Positions 1 to 8,996 are shown, numbered from the stretch's first letter. The stretch: 64,000 bases of DNA from Paenibacillus sp. FSL H8-0048 (GCF_038002825.1 NZ_JBBODF010000001.1:992001-1056000), one strand, 5' to 3'. The notes: generated from the letters alone by a model not told the origin. Program-made: numbers and translations.

Positions 1-1205
1 CGGAGCTCATCCATCTCCACACCATTTCTGGTGAACATCTCCCGGAGCCTTTCCCTGTCGAAGTTTATTAACGGGAGCAGACTGGCTGCCTGACCGAAGC
101 TTGCGGTGCTTCCAGTGCTCACTAGAGAGTCGCTTAACAGGGACAGCTCCAGCGCATCCGCAAGATCGCCCGTTAATGTGCCTGCCAGTGCTCCCGCAGC
201 ATACCGCTCGAACTCCGCATAATTGCGCAGCACATCCTCATCCAGCCCGATATGAAAGGCGGCATTCGGCTGGTATTTGGCGAACAGGAACAGGATGTTC
301 TCAGGGGCATAGACCTCTAGCAGATCATCCGGAGTGTAATTATTTCCGGAGGAGCTGGACATTTTGGCGAAGCTGCCTTTGATGCTGATGAATTCGTATG
401 GCTCATACACCGGCGGCGAGTAACCGAAGATCTGCTCTGCGATTACCGCCGCCACATTATAGCTTCCTGTCTCTGACGAATGATCCCGGCCGCCCGGCTC
501 GAATCCAACCTGCTCCTGCTGCCAGCGCATCGGCCAGTCAATTTTCCAGTGCAGCTTGATATTGTCCGCCTGCGGAATATGTACGGTATCGCAATGACCG
601 CAGCCGCAGCGGTAGGATACGGTCTCCGCCGTGTCGTCATAACCCAGAATGGTTGTCGAGTCCTTGCCGCATTGCCCGCAATAGAGATGGATGGGATAGA
701 ACGCTGCCCGTTCCTCTGCCGAACTCCCGCCTGTTTTGAAGGACATCAGGATATCGTAGATCTCTCCCCGGCGGCGCAGGGCATGCAGAATTTGCGGATT
801 ATAACGGCCTGACTGGTATTCCCGGCTCTGATAGATGAACTCCAGCTCAATCTCAAATACCTGAAGCGCCTGCTCGAATTCCGATTCGAAATGGGCCGCA
901 TATGAAGCATGACAGCCATACGGGCAAGGCACCTGCGAATACGGCAGGCCAATATACTGAGCGAAGCCAGGGTCTACGTGGGCCGGCACTTTACGGAACC
1001 GGTCGAAGTCATCCCACGAGAAAATAAACCGCACCTCCTTCCCCGCCCGCCGCAGCGCCTTCGCCACAAATGCAGTCGTCACCACCTCGCGGAAATTCCC
1101 GATATGAACAGACCCGGACGGGCTGATCCCGGACGCACATACATACGTCTGCCGCTGCGGATGCTCCGCGATTAACCGGTTTGCCATTCTCTCTGCCCAA
1201 TGCAT
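1..1205 (-). CDS. lysS: Lysyl-tRNA synthetase, class I (C-terminus beyond window edge)
   Basis: Charges tRNA-Lys with lysine in the cytoplasm. The reading frame is open to the left edge, so only about the first 400 residues are visible. Seen: the class I signature HIGN at about residues 34-37 (within SGSVHIGN), KMSSS at about 279-283, and a cysteine-rich insert (CGQCG, then CGCGHC) between them that could bind zinc. These mark the archaeal-type class I LysRS, not the class II enzyme usual in bacteria. The ATG at 1205 is preceded by AGAGGTG at good spacing. A T-box leader lies directly upstream, so expression should rise when tRNA-Lys is uncharged. Some Bacillaceae are known to carry both LysRS classes; a class II copy may exist elsewhere in this genome. 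Confidence 0.93.
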   Translation of the reverse strand, partial: MHWAERMANRLIAEHPQRQTYVCASGISPSGSVHIGNFREVVTTAFVAKALRRAGKEVRFIFSWDDFDRFRKVPAHVDPGFAQYIGLPYSQVPCPYGCHASYAAHFESEFEQALQVFEIELEFIYQSREYQSGRYNPQILHALRRRGEIYDILMSFKTGGSSAEERAAFYPIHLYCGQCGKDSTTILGYDDTAETVSYRCGCGHCDTVHIPQADNIKLHWKIDWPMRWQQEQVGFEPGGRDHSSETGSYNVAAVIAEQIFGYSPPVYEPYEFISIKGSFAKMSSSSGNNYTPDDLLEVYAPENILFLFAKYQPNAAFHIGLDEDVLRNYAEFERYAAGALAGTLTGDLADALELSLLSDSLVSTGSTASFGQAASLLPLINFDRERLREMFTRNGVEMDEL

Positions 1206-1239
1206 GTCAATCACCTCTACTGTTTGATATAAAACGCAA

Positions 1240-1556
1240 AAAGCAAAAAAGCTCCCGCCCTCAAGATTAATATCTTGAGGACGAGAGCTTGAATCAGCTT
1301 CGTGGTACCACCTCTGTTCACGGACAAGTTGCCTCATCCGCCTCTTCGGGTACGGCCATAACGCTTATACCCTATCTCTGTAACGGGAGATCCCGGCATA
1401 CCATCCTTGGACACCCTGTGCCCAATTCCCTATGCAGCTCGGAGACTTTTTTCAGATCAGGCGCTTCGCTGCTCCCTTTCACCACTCTGGAGCTCTCTGT
1501 GAACGCTGCCGCCTGCTTACTCTTCTCTTCATCGCTTGTTGCTGTAAGTTGTTATT
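1240..1556 (-). promoter_or_regulatory. T-box riboswitch leader of lysS
   Basis: On the minus strand the conserved T-box core AGGTGGTACCACG lies at 1301-1313. It is followed by a long terminator hairpin (arms about 1250-1267 and 1272-1289) ending in a run of T. Further upstream are the stem I hallmarks AGAGAGCTCC and GGTGAAAGGGAGC (about 1470-1500). An A-rich stretch (GAAAAAAGTCTC, about 1442-1453) is where a Lys AAA/AAG specifier codon could sit, but the exact codon was not resolved. T-box leaders read through the terminator when the cognate tRNA is uncharged. Confidence 0.92.
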
Positions 1557-1560
1557 TGCC

Positions 1561-1590
1561 ATTTTACGCTGGGATGGATGGTTTTGTCAA
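1561..1590 (-). promoter_or_regulatory. Sigma-A promoter of the lysS T-box transcript
   Basis: A perfect -35 box TTGACA (1585-1590) and -10 box TAAAAT (1561-1566) are separated by 18 bp, just ahead of the T-box stem I. Transcription should start at about 1553. Confidence 0.8.
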
Positions 1591-1790
1591 CGGAGGAAAA
1601 TTGAAAATCATTACTATATCAAGGCTAAAGCTTTGAGTAAATCACTTACTCTATGATTGAGATATTCACTGTTCCTACCACATGGAAAAATAGCTCTTTT
1701 AAGAATGAAAACAAGGCAGTGCCTCTATGACTGAGGAACTACCTCGTTTTAAGGTTTTCTTGGACTTTATTTCGCTTCATTTAAAGATAA

Positions 1791-2471
1791 TCACTCATTA
1801 TTTTTGGATAAAACATACTTTTTAAGATCATCAAATGTATCCTTGTGATCCTTAGCCCATTGTACTTCATCAATAGCTGTCAGGGATTTCGCTTGAGCAT
1901 CTGGAACCAAAGTCAGAACTACTGGAAAGAGTTCGGTTTTACCAGACTCGACTTGATCCATAATAAATGGAACTGCTGGTAGACCAAGCTTGGTCAAAGA
2001 AGTAATTTTCTCATTCTCAGATAAATCAGAATTAGCGATATTTTCAACTTCTGCAGGAAGTGTACTCAATTTAACCTTCCATTTTTCAGAAAATTTATCA
2101 CCATAAGCCCATGCCGTACTTTGTTCTTCTTTCAAATCAACTTTTGAAATCTCTTCGATAGCAACCGCAAAAATATAATCAAATAGACCACTACCTTCAC
2201 TTTCATCAATTTTCTTTTCCAAAATTGGAATAGCATCCGGTCCAATGTTCACAATATTAGTATATTCTTCGCTATTTTTGATAAAATCATAAGGATTACT
2301 ACTCATGGCAAGCTCAGTTTTGTTAGTAACTTCTGCTTGCAGTTGAGTGGCCAAGCCATTAAGATTCTGGTCAATTTGTTTCTCAACAGATGCATTTGCA
2401 CGTACCGCATATAAAGAAGAAGTAACAGTAAAGCCGAGGGCGAAAATTCCGACAAGCATTTTCTTATTCAT
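1791..2471 (-). CDS. Secreted HEAT-like protein of unknown function
   Basis: A 226-residue protein with an N-terminal signal peptide (MNKK, then a hydrophobic core, likely cleavage after ...RANA at about 27). The mature part is acidic and helical. The stretch at about 60-115 (NPYDFIKNSEEY, then IGPDAIPILEKKI and AIEEISKVDL) reads like HEAT-type helical pairs, and a second similar pair follows at about 155-185 (LTKLGLPAVPFIMDQV). No catalytic motif is seen. It lies 29 bp downstream of another secreted protein on the same strand, so the two are probably co-transcribed. HEAT-like folds usually bind a protein partner; that this one binds its neighbour is inference. The region is clearly more AT-rich than the flanks. 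Confidence 0.6.
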   Translation of the reverse strand: MNKKMLVGIFALGFTVTSSLYAVRANASVEKQIDQNLNGLATQLQAEVTNKTELAMSSNPYDFIKNSEEYTNIVNIGPDAIPILEKKIDESEGSGLFDYIFAVAIEEISKVDLKEEQSTAWAYGDKFSEKWKVKLSTLPAEVENIANSDLSENEKITSLTKLGLPAVPFIMDQVESGKTELFPVVLTLVPDAQAKSLTAIDEVQWAKDHKDTFDDLKKYVLSKNNE

Positions 2472-2500
2472 TTTATCACCTCAATCAAATATTTTATTCA

Positions 2501-2989
2501 TTATTTATAAACTTGTAATGCTGCTCCGTATACATTCGATGTATATGGATCCCATCCTAAAGATTGGATTCTTTCTAACTTCCCCCATTTTGCATTAGAG
2601 TAATTAGTCCCTTCTGCTTTAGAGAAGTGAGTGACATTATTTGTAGATGTACCATATGCAATAATCTTTACATTCGAGGCGCCAGAACTATATGGATACG
2701 GATTATACATTTGGGAAGTCATGTAATTATTGGCTTGTTGCAGTGTAGGGTTACTACCTCCCCATGGCCATACCCAGTTATTTGTATCACCTAGCGCATA
2801 TCCTAAACAGTTATAATTAGGAGTTGCAGCCGCTAGATAATAATAATTGCCCGATGTTTTGACCATAGATTCGTAAGTAGATTTTGGAAAGCTGAAATCA
2901 CTAGTATAACCCGCAAATGCCGTTAGCCCCCCTGCACAAAAAACTGCAACTGTTACAACTCCAGTAGCTAGGTATTTCTTTAGATTCAT
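2501..2989 (-). CDS. Secreted protein resembling DUF7689 (NC..yA..D / H pattern)
   Basis: A 162-residue protein with a signal peptide cleaved at about residue 26 (after AFA). The mature part holds NYNCLGYALGDTNNWVWPWG at about 58-77, and later VTHFSKAEG and AKWGKLERIQSLGW. The order (Asn-Cys followed by a Trp-rich loop, a later His, then W.sKlg..e.I) matches what I recall of the DUF7689 family and suggests a Cys-His papain-like hydrolase fold. That activity is inference. A good ribosome site (AAAGGAGG) precedes the ATG. It is the first gene of a likely two-gene unit with the HEAT-like secreted protein downstream. Confidence 0.6.
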   Translation of the reverse strand: MNLKKYLATGVVTVAVFCAGGLTAFAGYTSDFSFPKSTYESMVKTSGNYYYLAAATPNYNCLGYALGDTNNWVWPWGGSNPTLQQANNYMTSQMYNPYPYSSGASNVKIIAYGTSTNNVTHFSKAEGTNYSNAKWGKLERIQSLGWDPYTSNVYGAALQVYK

Positions 2990-3545
2990 AGATATTCCTC
3001 CTTTTTGTTTTTTTTATATTTAATGTATTTATAAAGTATAATTTACCATATTATTTTTCTCTATAGTACATAAGTAATGTTTTTTCGACAAATAATTTTA
3101 TTTAAACCTTATATATTCAATTCAATATGAGACTTTTTTTGCACTCGTAAAGCTGGGTGACATTTCCACCTTTCTAAAACCGAAGATTTCACTTTCACCC
3201 TCACCGAAAAGGAAATTATGGTTAATAAAAGATATAATGATCATAATTGAATTTCATGGAGTTAAAAGATATATAGAAGATCACTGACTCGTAATTCCAA
3301 CATTCCAAAGCATCATTAAAGTTAAAGGATGCATTATAGCTTGAACAGTGGATAAAAGAGTACCTTAAATAGGTTAAGCTTGGTTTCGTTATTTTGGCAG
3401 CAAGGAATACGAAGATACAACGTCAAATATAATTAATATAATAGGCGGGTCTCGTCTCACCTTATCTGTGTCCTGAGAAGGAGATCAGCTCTAAATTTGA
3501 CTCACAATTTATTGATTCTGAATTAACAAAAAAGGAGGATTATTC
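2990..3545. other. AT-rich intergenic region, no recognised feature
   Basis: This 556-bp stretch between divergent secreted-protein genes is strongly AT-rich with many short homopolymer runs. It must hold both promoters, but no convincing -35/-10 pair stands out. No ORF, RNA fold or repeat was recognised apart from the ribosome site AAAGGAGG ahead of the lipoprotein at 3546. Confidence 0.5.
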
Positions 3546-3956
3546 ATGAAAAAAAATCTATTTTTCACCTTTATTAGCTTTTTATTTCTTATTGCTTGTT
3601 CTTCGCAACCAAAATATTCTAACGTGAATGAAGCCATGATGTCCCTTGAAAAAAACATTACACAAATTGAATCACCTGACGACCAAATGCTTGAGGGTAT
3701 TAAACCTGTTAGCTATAAACTGAGTAATAAGGAAATCATAGAAGTTTACGATTTTGGATCGGAGGAGAAACGAGAAGCTGGAAAAAAGCAATTTGAAGAA
3801 AGTATTCAGCTTCTTAGTTCCCACGCACCAATTATCTACCAATCTGGAAATTATTTAGTTCTGTACTACTCCCTCGTAGATTCTAAGACTCAGACACCCA
3901 AGCTAAACGAAACAGAGTTCGGAGTGAAAATAGAAAAAGCTCTCAACAGTATGTAA
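3546..3956 (+). CDS. Small putative lipoprotein
   Basis: A 136-residue protein with a type II signal peptide: MKKN, a Phe/Leu-rich core, and lipobox LIAC with the lipidated Cys at residue 18, followed by SSQ. The mature domain is short, charged and mixed alpha/beta, with no motif I can assign. It resembles small membrane-anchored lipoproteins of Bacillus that sense or shield the cell surface, but no function can be given. The ribosome site AAAGGAGG precedes the ATG. It sits alone in the AT-rich patch and converges on a GNAT gene, with a shared hairpin between. Confidence 0.65.
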   Translation: MKKNLFFTFISFLFLIACSSQPKYSNVNEAMMSLEKNITQIESPDDQMLEGIKPVSYKLSNKEIIEVYDFGSEEKREAGKKQFEESIQLLSSHAPIIYQSGNYLVLYYSLVDSKTQTPKLNETEFGVKIEKALNSM

Positions 3957-4028
3957 CAGTAAGAAATCACGATTCAGGTCTATGCGACTATTAGAATTGA
4001 ATGTCCCGGCTCATATGGCCAAACGATC

Positions 4029-4049
4029 AGCCCTCTTTGCAGGAGGGCT
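4029..4049. terminator. Hairpin between convergent genes
   Basis: AGCCCTC and GAGGGCT arms flank a 7-nt loop between the lipoprotein stop (3956) and the GNAT stop (4058). The following T-run is weak (TATTTGT), so termination efficiency is uncertain. Confidence 0.5.
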
Positions 4050-4057
4050 ATTTGTGG

Positions 4058-4516
4058 TCAAATGCATTGATTAAGCTCCAGACAACGTACAACCTCACCG
4101 TCGTATAACTCTTCACTGACCTTTTGGAATCCAAGCGATTCATACAACATTCCGGCAATCCGATTGTCGGGTCTATGTCCGATCATTAATCGGGTACACC
4201 CTTCATTTCGCATATACTCGATTAACTTCCCCAAGGCTTGTTTGGCATAACCCTGTCCTTGATGATGTTCATCAATCATAAGGGCTGGTATCCAGCAGTT
4301 ACCGTCCTCATCGGGAGTAGTACAAAAAACAATAAATCCTATCACCACAGTTCCTGAATAAATAGCCAGAAGTTCAAACTCCTGCACAAATTTTGCCTCA
4401 GCAATCCAATTAACCACCGGAGCAGGAAAAACGCTTTGTTGTTCTGGCTTCACCTTCAGCAATGTGCAATCATACCAGTTCTCGGCCGTTACAGGTCGTA
4501 GTTCAATAACCATCAT
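4058..4516 (-). CDS. GNAT family N-acetyltransferase
   Basis: A 152-residue protein that likely transfers acetyl from acetyl-CoA to a small-molecule amine. The GNAT core is visible: the beta-4 strand WIPALMID, then the pyrophosphate-binding motif A HHQGQGYAKQAL (Q/RxxGxG/A type) at about 86-97, and the C-terminal NRIAGMLYESLGFQKV typical of motif B. The overall look is closest to diamine/spermidine acetyltransferases such as BltD or PaiA, but the substrate is not determinable. Two adjacent ATGs follow GGAGGGAAT; the second (4513) has the better spacing. Single-gene unit. Confidence 0.85.
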   Translation of the reverse strand: MMVIELRPVTAENWYDCTLLKVKPEQQSVFPAPVVNWIAEAKFVQEFELLAIYSGTVVIGFIVFCTTPDEDGNCWIPALMIDEHHQGQGYAKQALGKLIEYMRNEGCTRLMIGHRPDNRIAGMLYESLGFQKVSEELYDGEVVRCLELNQCI

Positions 4517-4948
4517 ATTCCCTCCAAAGATCCAGTTTCAGCATTTAAACTTCTTCAACATTATACTGTGGTGGGAATCTCTACGGTTGGTATAGAATGG
4601 TTAAAGAAAAAGGCTATCACAAGAAGCACACGAACACTTGAGCCTCCGCAGGACTGAAATAAATGGAATAACGTATCTTAATTTCCCGGTTTCTAATCTT
4701 TTCAGGAAAGCAAGTGGAAAAACAGCAACTTCTGCATCGATATATGCCGCTTCGGCGTAATATAGAAGAACTTAAGTGTCGTTTATCCAACTGTTGTCCC
4801 GGCAAAGTCCATTCCTTCATCAGCAAGTGGAGGAAATCCACCTATGATCCGCCACAGCCCGCTGCCTAGCGCCCTTCGACAAAAAGGAGGATCGCCACAC
4901 TGGGCAATCCTCCCCAATTCACACCAATTAATCCCGATCCACTGAGCG
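4517..4948. other. Intergenic region with no gene
   Basis: This 432-bp stretch lies between the GNAT start and the MetE-like stop. Small open frames are present but lack ribosome sites and family resemblance. The only feature recognised is the terminator at 4886-4913. Confidence 0.5.
4886..4913 (-). terminator. Rho-independent terminator of the MetE-like gene
   Basis: On the minus strand an 11-bp stem (GGAGGATTGCC / GGCGATCCTCC, one G-T wobble) with a 6-nt loop is followed by TTTTTG. It lies 35 bp past the MetE-like stop. Confidence 0.85.
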
Positions 4949-6064
4949 CTACACCCATACCTCATTCGCCGTCTCAATCACCAGCCGAAGCTTATCCCAC
5001 TGCTCTTCCTCCGTCAAAATGTTGCCTTCCTCCGAAGAGGCGAAGCCGCATTGTGTGCTTAGACATAGCTTGTTGATATCTACATATTGCGCTGCTTCTT
5101 CGATACGCGCGATGAGCTGCTCCTTGCTCTCCAGACCGCCATGCTTGGTCGTCACCAGTCCCAGCACCACGAACTGGTCCCGGATGAAGCGCAACGGCTC
5201 GAAGTCGCCTGAGCGTTCATTATCGTATTCGAGGAAGAACGCGTCCACGTTCGTGTTCGAGAACAGCACCTCAGCGACCGGCCCGTACCCTCCGGCGGCG
5301 AACCAGGTCGAGCGGAGATTGCCCCGGCATACATGCAGAGCAATGGTCATGTCCGCCGGGCGGCCGGCAATGCTCTCGTTGATCAGCCGGACGTAGTCTT
5401 TTGCCAGCTGCTCCGGGTCAACACCTCTACTACGCAGATGGGCCCGATGTCTGCCGCTGCACAGCGTCCCCCAGGTGGTGTCGTCCAGCTGCAGATAACG
5501 GCAACCGGCATCATAGAAGGCCTGAATCGCCGTCCGGTAGACCTGAATGATGTCGCCGTACAGCGTTTCGGTATCGGAATAAATTTCGTTTCCGTTATAC
5601 TCCTGCACGAAATGGAACAACGAGGGGGAAGGAATCGTCATTTTGGCCATGGTCTCTCCGGCCATCTGCTGCAAGGTGCGGAACTCCCTGACCATGGGAT
5701 GGTCTCCGAAGGCGATTTTACCGGTAATTCTGAAGCTCTCCGCCCGGTTCGTCTGCTCCTTGGAAGCGCCTGGAGGGCCAAGCGTAATCTTGCCTGTCCC
5801 TTCCATCCCCAGGAAGAAATCCAGGTGCCACCAGGAACGGCGGAATTCGCCGTCAGTTACCGCCTTCAGCCCAAGTGCCTTCTCCTGCTCCAGCAGCTTC
5901 AGAATCTCCACATTCTCAATTTCCTGCAGCTGTCCCGCAGTTAGTTCACCTTCCGCGTGCAGGCTGCGCGCATTCTTGATCTCCTCTGTACGCAGGAAGC
6001 TCCCGACAACATCGTAACGGAAGGGCGGTGCGTTTCTTGTCGATCCGATCACTGGACTGCTCAT
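4949..6064 (-). CDS. Cobalamin-independent methionine synthase C-domain family (YxjG/YxjH-like)
   Basis: A 371-residue TIM-barrel protein of the MetE C-terminal family, without the N-terminal half of full MetE (about 750 residues). Such stand-alone proteins (B. subtilis YxjG/YxjH) transfer a methyl group to homocysteine or related thiols. Seen: VVGSFLRTEEI at the N-terminus, TDGEFRRSWWHLDFF (about 70-84), YLQLDDTTW, ALHVCRGN with the His-x-Cys pair typical of zinc binding, and LCLSTQCGFASSEEGN near the C-terminus holding the second zinc Cys. AGGAGGG precedes the ATG. It follows a LysR gene by only 15 bp, so the regulator and enzyme are one transcript. The physiological methyl donor is unknown. 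Confidence 0.88.
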   Translation of the reverse strand: MSSPVIGSTRNAPPFRYDVVGSFLRTEEIKNARSLHAEGELTAGQLQEIENVEILKLLEQEKALGLKAVTDGEFRRSWWHLDFFLGMEGTGKITLGPPGASKEQTNRAESFRITGKIAFGDHPMVREFRTLQQMAGETMAKMTIPSPSLFHFVQEYNGNEIYSDTETLYGDIIQVYRTAIQAFYDAGCRYLQLDDTTWGTLCSGRHRAHLRSRGVDPEQLAKDYVRLINESIAGRPADMTIALHVCRGNLRSTWFAAGGYGPVAEVLFSNTNVDAFFLEYDNERSGDFEPLRFIRDQFVVLGLVTTKHGGLESKEQLIARIEEAAQYVDINKLCLSTQCGFASSEEGNILTEEEQWDKLRLVIETANEVWV

Positions 6065-6079
6065 ACGTCCCTCCTGCTC

Positions 6080-7012
6080 TTATAGTAAGAAAGATTCAAG
6101 CTCGAAAACATTACCCGACACCAGATCATTCAGAATATCAATATATGTAGACATAATCTCACTCGGTTTGCGGTCCTTGTGGGCGATCCAGCCGACAGAG
6201 AACACTTCCTTGCTGTCAAAAGGAATCGTGATCAGCCCCGCATCATCCAGCTCAGAGGCCATAATCCCAGTCCCTACGGTATACGAATCGCTTCCGAGCA
6301 GCAAATGAGTCAGCGTGGCCCGGTCGGTCACCTTAATATTCTTCTCGATCTGCGTGAAGCTAAGCATCTCCTCCGAGAAATGCAGCGAATTATTATCCCC
6401 TTGCTCAAAAGTAATGTAAGGATACGGATGAATGTCCTCCGCCGTAATTCTCTCTTTTGCAGCCAAAACATGCCCTGCCCGCACATAGACATGCGGATTC
6501 GTATTGAACAGCGGAGTGAACTTCAGGTTCCCGTCACTGAACAGCTTGTTCATGATCTTGTAGTTGCTCTCGTTGATATACAGAATCCCGATGTCGCTGC
6601 GCAGGGTACGCACATCCTCGATGATCTCATAGGTCTGCGTCTCTCTCAGGCTGAAGTTGTACTCCTGCACCTTACTCTCCTTCATCAGCTTCACAAAAGC
6701 ATCCGTAACAAACGCATAATGCTGTGTAGATACCGAGAAATAGATCGGGCTGCGCTTCTTGCCGGTATAGCGGTTCTCCATGAATTCGGTCTGCTCAATA
6801 ATCTGCCGGGCGTAGCCCAGGAATTCCATGCCTTCCGCCGAGATGCTGATCCCCCGGTTATTCCGTTCAAAAATCGTGATGCCAAGCTCGTTCTCCAGCT
6901 CCTTGATAGCATTCGAGAGGCTGGGCTGCGACACAAATAGCCGTTTGGCCGCTTCATTCATAGAGCCGCTGTTCGCAATCTCAATCGCGTAGCGGAGCTG
7001 CTGCAAAGTCAA
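6080..7012 (-). CDS. LysR family transcriptional regulator
   Basis: A 310-residue DNA-binding regulator. The N-terminal winged helix reads TLQQLRYAIEIANSGSMNEAAKRLFVSQPSLSNAIKELE, the LysR signature, followed by the type 2 periplasmic-binding-like effector domain. I place the start at the TTG at 7012 because GGAGGGGGAGAAGG lies just ahead of it; the upstream in-frame ATG (7042) has no ribosome site. Unusually, the regulator is co-directional with and directly upstream of its presumed target, the MetE-like gene, rather than divergent. The likely role is control of sulfur or methionine metabolism, inferred only from the neighbour. Confidence 0.88.
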   Translation of the reverse strand: MTLQQLRYAIEIANSGSMNEAAKRLFVSQPSLSNAIKELENELGITIFERNNRGISISAEGMEFLGYARQIIEQTEFMENRYTGKKRSPIYFSVSTQHYAFVTDAFVKLMKESKVQEYNFSLRETQTYEIIEDVRTLRSDIGILYINESNYKIMNKLFSDGNLKFTPLFNTNPHVYVRAGHVLAAKERITAEDIHPYPYITFEQGDNNSLHFSEEMLSFTQIEKNIKVTDRATLTHLLLGSDSYTVGTGIMASELDDAGLITIPFDSKEVFSVGWIAHKDRKPSEIMSTYIDILNDLVSGNVFELESFLL

Positions 7013-7139
7013 ACCTTCTCCCCCTCCGATCAAGGACTTCATCTGGCAGGTTCATCAAAATAAGAATTTACTTGTTATCCTAGCACACCTGCCGCGTCTG
7101 ATCTACTATAGATTATTGAAGAAGGTGGCCTGGCGGATG

Positions 7140-8258
7140 TTACTGGGTGCGCTTCTTGCCTGCGTCGATTTTGGCCGGGTCCAGCCCTTCCCAGATATTC
7201 TTGATCTTCGCGTTCTCAGGGTCATCGAATACCAGGAATGCCGTCGGCAAGTAACGCTCCCCATACTGCGAAGAGGGCTTGTTGACAATCTCATTGTCTT
7301 TCACCAGCACCGTCGAAGATCCCCCGTCCAGATTGGCTGCGATGACCGCCCCATGCTTCAGCATAATCTGCTGCACATCATACAGGTTCGCTCCGATGCT
7401 GTAGCCCGGCTGCCGTCCGTCAATCACTACAAAGATGAGCGCACCGTCTGCCCGTTGGCCCATAGCTGTTCTTGGCGCGATGCCCCAGCCTTCGGCGGCA
7501 TTCTTAATCTGGCCTTTACCGTTCACAATAATCCGTGGCTGAAAAGTCACTGCCTCCTGCACGCCCATCTTGCTGAGCTGGTCCAGGGTATAATTCCCGG
7601 CAATCATCTTGCCTTCCTTATCAATGCCGACAATCTGTGTGGATTTCTTGCCGCCCAGCCCATTATAGAACAGCTTCCCTTGCGAGATCACCAGCCCGAT
7701 CGGTTTGAAGCCATTGCCCTTCCAGTTCGGATCGGCAAAGCCGCCGCCGTTCACCCCGGCGATTGCCCCCGTGCGTTGCACCATACTGGATACCTTTTCC
7801 CCGGAGCCGATTTTGCTCGGCACACCCAGGCGCACCTTCTTGGGATCGTTCACAATCATGACATAGCCTCTATAGCCGCTGCCCGATACCTCTTTAACCT
7901 GGACCAGCGGTGTATGCTCAGCTTCCTTTACAGGCTCAGGCTTGATCTCATGGGTATCTACCTCGTCGCCCATCTCCTCGAAGCGCTTGGTATAATCGCT
8001 GACGCGGTGCTTCAGTTCCTCTTCGCCGATAATATATTTGGCCCAGTGCCGGTGTTGAGTCGTAATCAGCGTATCTGCAATCAGGAAGCGCGTATTCTTG
8101 GCCGACGGTGCGAAATAGAGCCAGCCTCCGGCTGCTATAACCAGAATGAAACAGACCATGAACACCCTGAATAGTGTGCGGAAGAAACCTCTTTTCTTGC
8201 GCTTCGGCGCCGGCTTCTTCTTCTTGCGGACAGTAGAACGTTGTGGTAAAGAGCTCAC
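7140..8258 (-). CDS. Membrane-anchored phosphodiester glycosidase (NAGPA) domain protein
   Basis: About 372 residues. A basic N-terminus rich in Lys/Arg leads into one membrane segment (about residues 28-50), so the C-terminal domain is extracellular. That domain has the NAGPA/DUF2233 motifs in order: AGVNGGGF, FKPIGLVIS, PRTAMGQ, VIDGRQ and ANLDGGSST. The family hydrolyses or rearranges phosphodiester-linked sugars and is common in Firmicute surface polysaccharide metabolism; the substrate here is unknown. The frame opens with TTG at 8279, but GGGAGG lies 9 nt before a GTG at 8258, which I take as the start. It appears to be a single gene. Confidence 0.85.
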   Translation of the reverse strand: MSSLPQRSTVRKKKKPAPKRKKRGFFRTLFRVFMVCFILVIAAGGWLYFAPSAKNTRFLIADTLITTQHRHWAKYIIGEEELKHRVSDYTKRFEEMGDEVDTHEIKPEPVKEAEHTPLVQVKEVSGSGYRGYVMIVNDPKKVRLGVPSKIGSGEKVSSMVQRTGAIAGVNGGGFADPNWKGNGFKPIGLVISQGKLFYNGLGGKKSTQIVGIDKEGKMIAGNYTLDQLSKMGVQEAVTFQPRIIVNGKGQIKNAAEGWGIAPRTAMGQRADGALIFVVIDGRQPGYSIGANLYDVQQIMLKHGAVIAANLDGGSSTVLVKDNEIVNKPSSQYGERYLPTAFLVFDDPENAKIKNIWEGLDPAKIDAGKKRTQ

Positions 8259-8447
8259 TTCTGAAATCCTCCCTAACAAACTGATAATGGTTAAATCTAC
8301 AAACTCACAACTTCCATGATAGACGAAATTCCGGATTTAAAAGTTTCAGTTTGTTTAATTCTCTGTCCATAAACTGTAAACTGCTTATGTTGCAGCTAAA
8401 TTATGGTAGAGTGAAGTCATACTAAACATAATATAAGGAGGGTTATC

Positions 8448-8987
8448 ATGAACGCATTTCTGACTGAATTTGAACAACAGATACGTGAGGGGTTTGTGGC
8501 GGACCTTGAAGGTATTTTAGAGGAAGCAGCACATGAGAAGGTATATGCCTGCGCAGTCGGGACGGATAGCGACTTTGTCACTCTGTTCCTTGCTGTCAAT
8601 ACAGAGCAATCCCTTGCCAGACATATTTCCGATATGAGAAGTGAAGGGTTATGTGATGATGCTGAAACCGAGCTTTATTACAGATGGGGAATTTCCGAGT
8701 TCCAATATGGCGAGCATTCGCATTTCAATCATATCAGCCGTTTTTTATATGCACAGGATAATGTATACCAATATAAAGATGAAATGGTCAAAATCATTGT
8801 CAAGATTGTCAATGAAACCAAGGACGATATATTCACAAAATATAATCAAACCAAAGAAGACATTACCTTCTTTATATCCATGACCGACGATGAGCTGGCT
8901 GAGGAATTAGAGAATGAATCGGTGAAGCTGATGACAAATCCTGCATTGGTTTCAGAGTTTTTAACACGCTATGATGCTGAAAGCTAA
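8448..8987 (+). CDS. DUF4303-like cytoplasmic protein
   Basis: A 179-residue soluble acidic protein starting at an ATG after AAGGAGGG. Recognisable features are an N-terminal helix, VYACAVGTDSDFVTLFLAVNT, the ELYYRWGISEFQYG segment, and a C-terminal helical tail with FISMTDDE. This pattern matches my recollection of DUF4303, a family often found as orphan genes and listed among possible immunity or accessory proteins; that role is not shown here. No partner gene is adjacent. The surrounding bases are more AT-rich than the neighbours, which may indicate acquisition. Confidence 0.6.
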   Translation: MNAFLTEFEQQIREGFVADLEGILEEAAHEKVYACAVGTDSDFVTLFLAVNTEQSLARHISDMRSEGLCDDAETELYYRWGISEFQYGEHSHFNHISRFLYAQDNVYQYKDEMVKIIVKIVNETKDDIFTKYNQTKEDITFFISMTDDELAEELENESVKLMTNPALVSEFLTRYDAES

Positions 8988-8996
8988 AGAAACCAA

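Noticed and set aside
1289..1656. ORFs on the plus strand across the lysS leader
   Set aside because: They lie opposite a clear T-box leader and have no ribosome site.
7116..8174. 352-residue ORF antisense to the phosphodiester glycosidase gene
   Set aside because: Shadow frame without a ribosome site or recognisable family.
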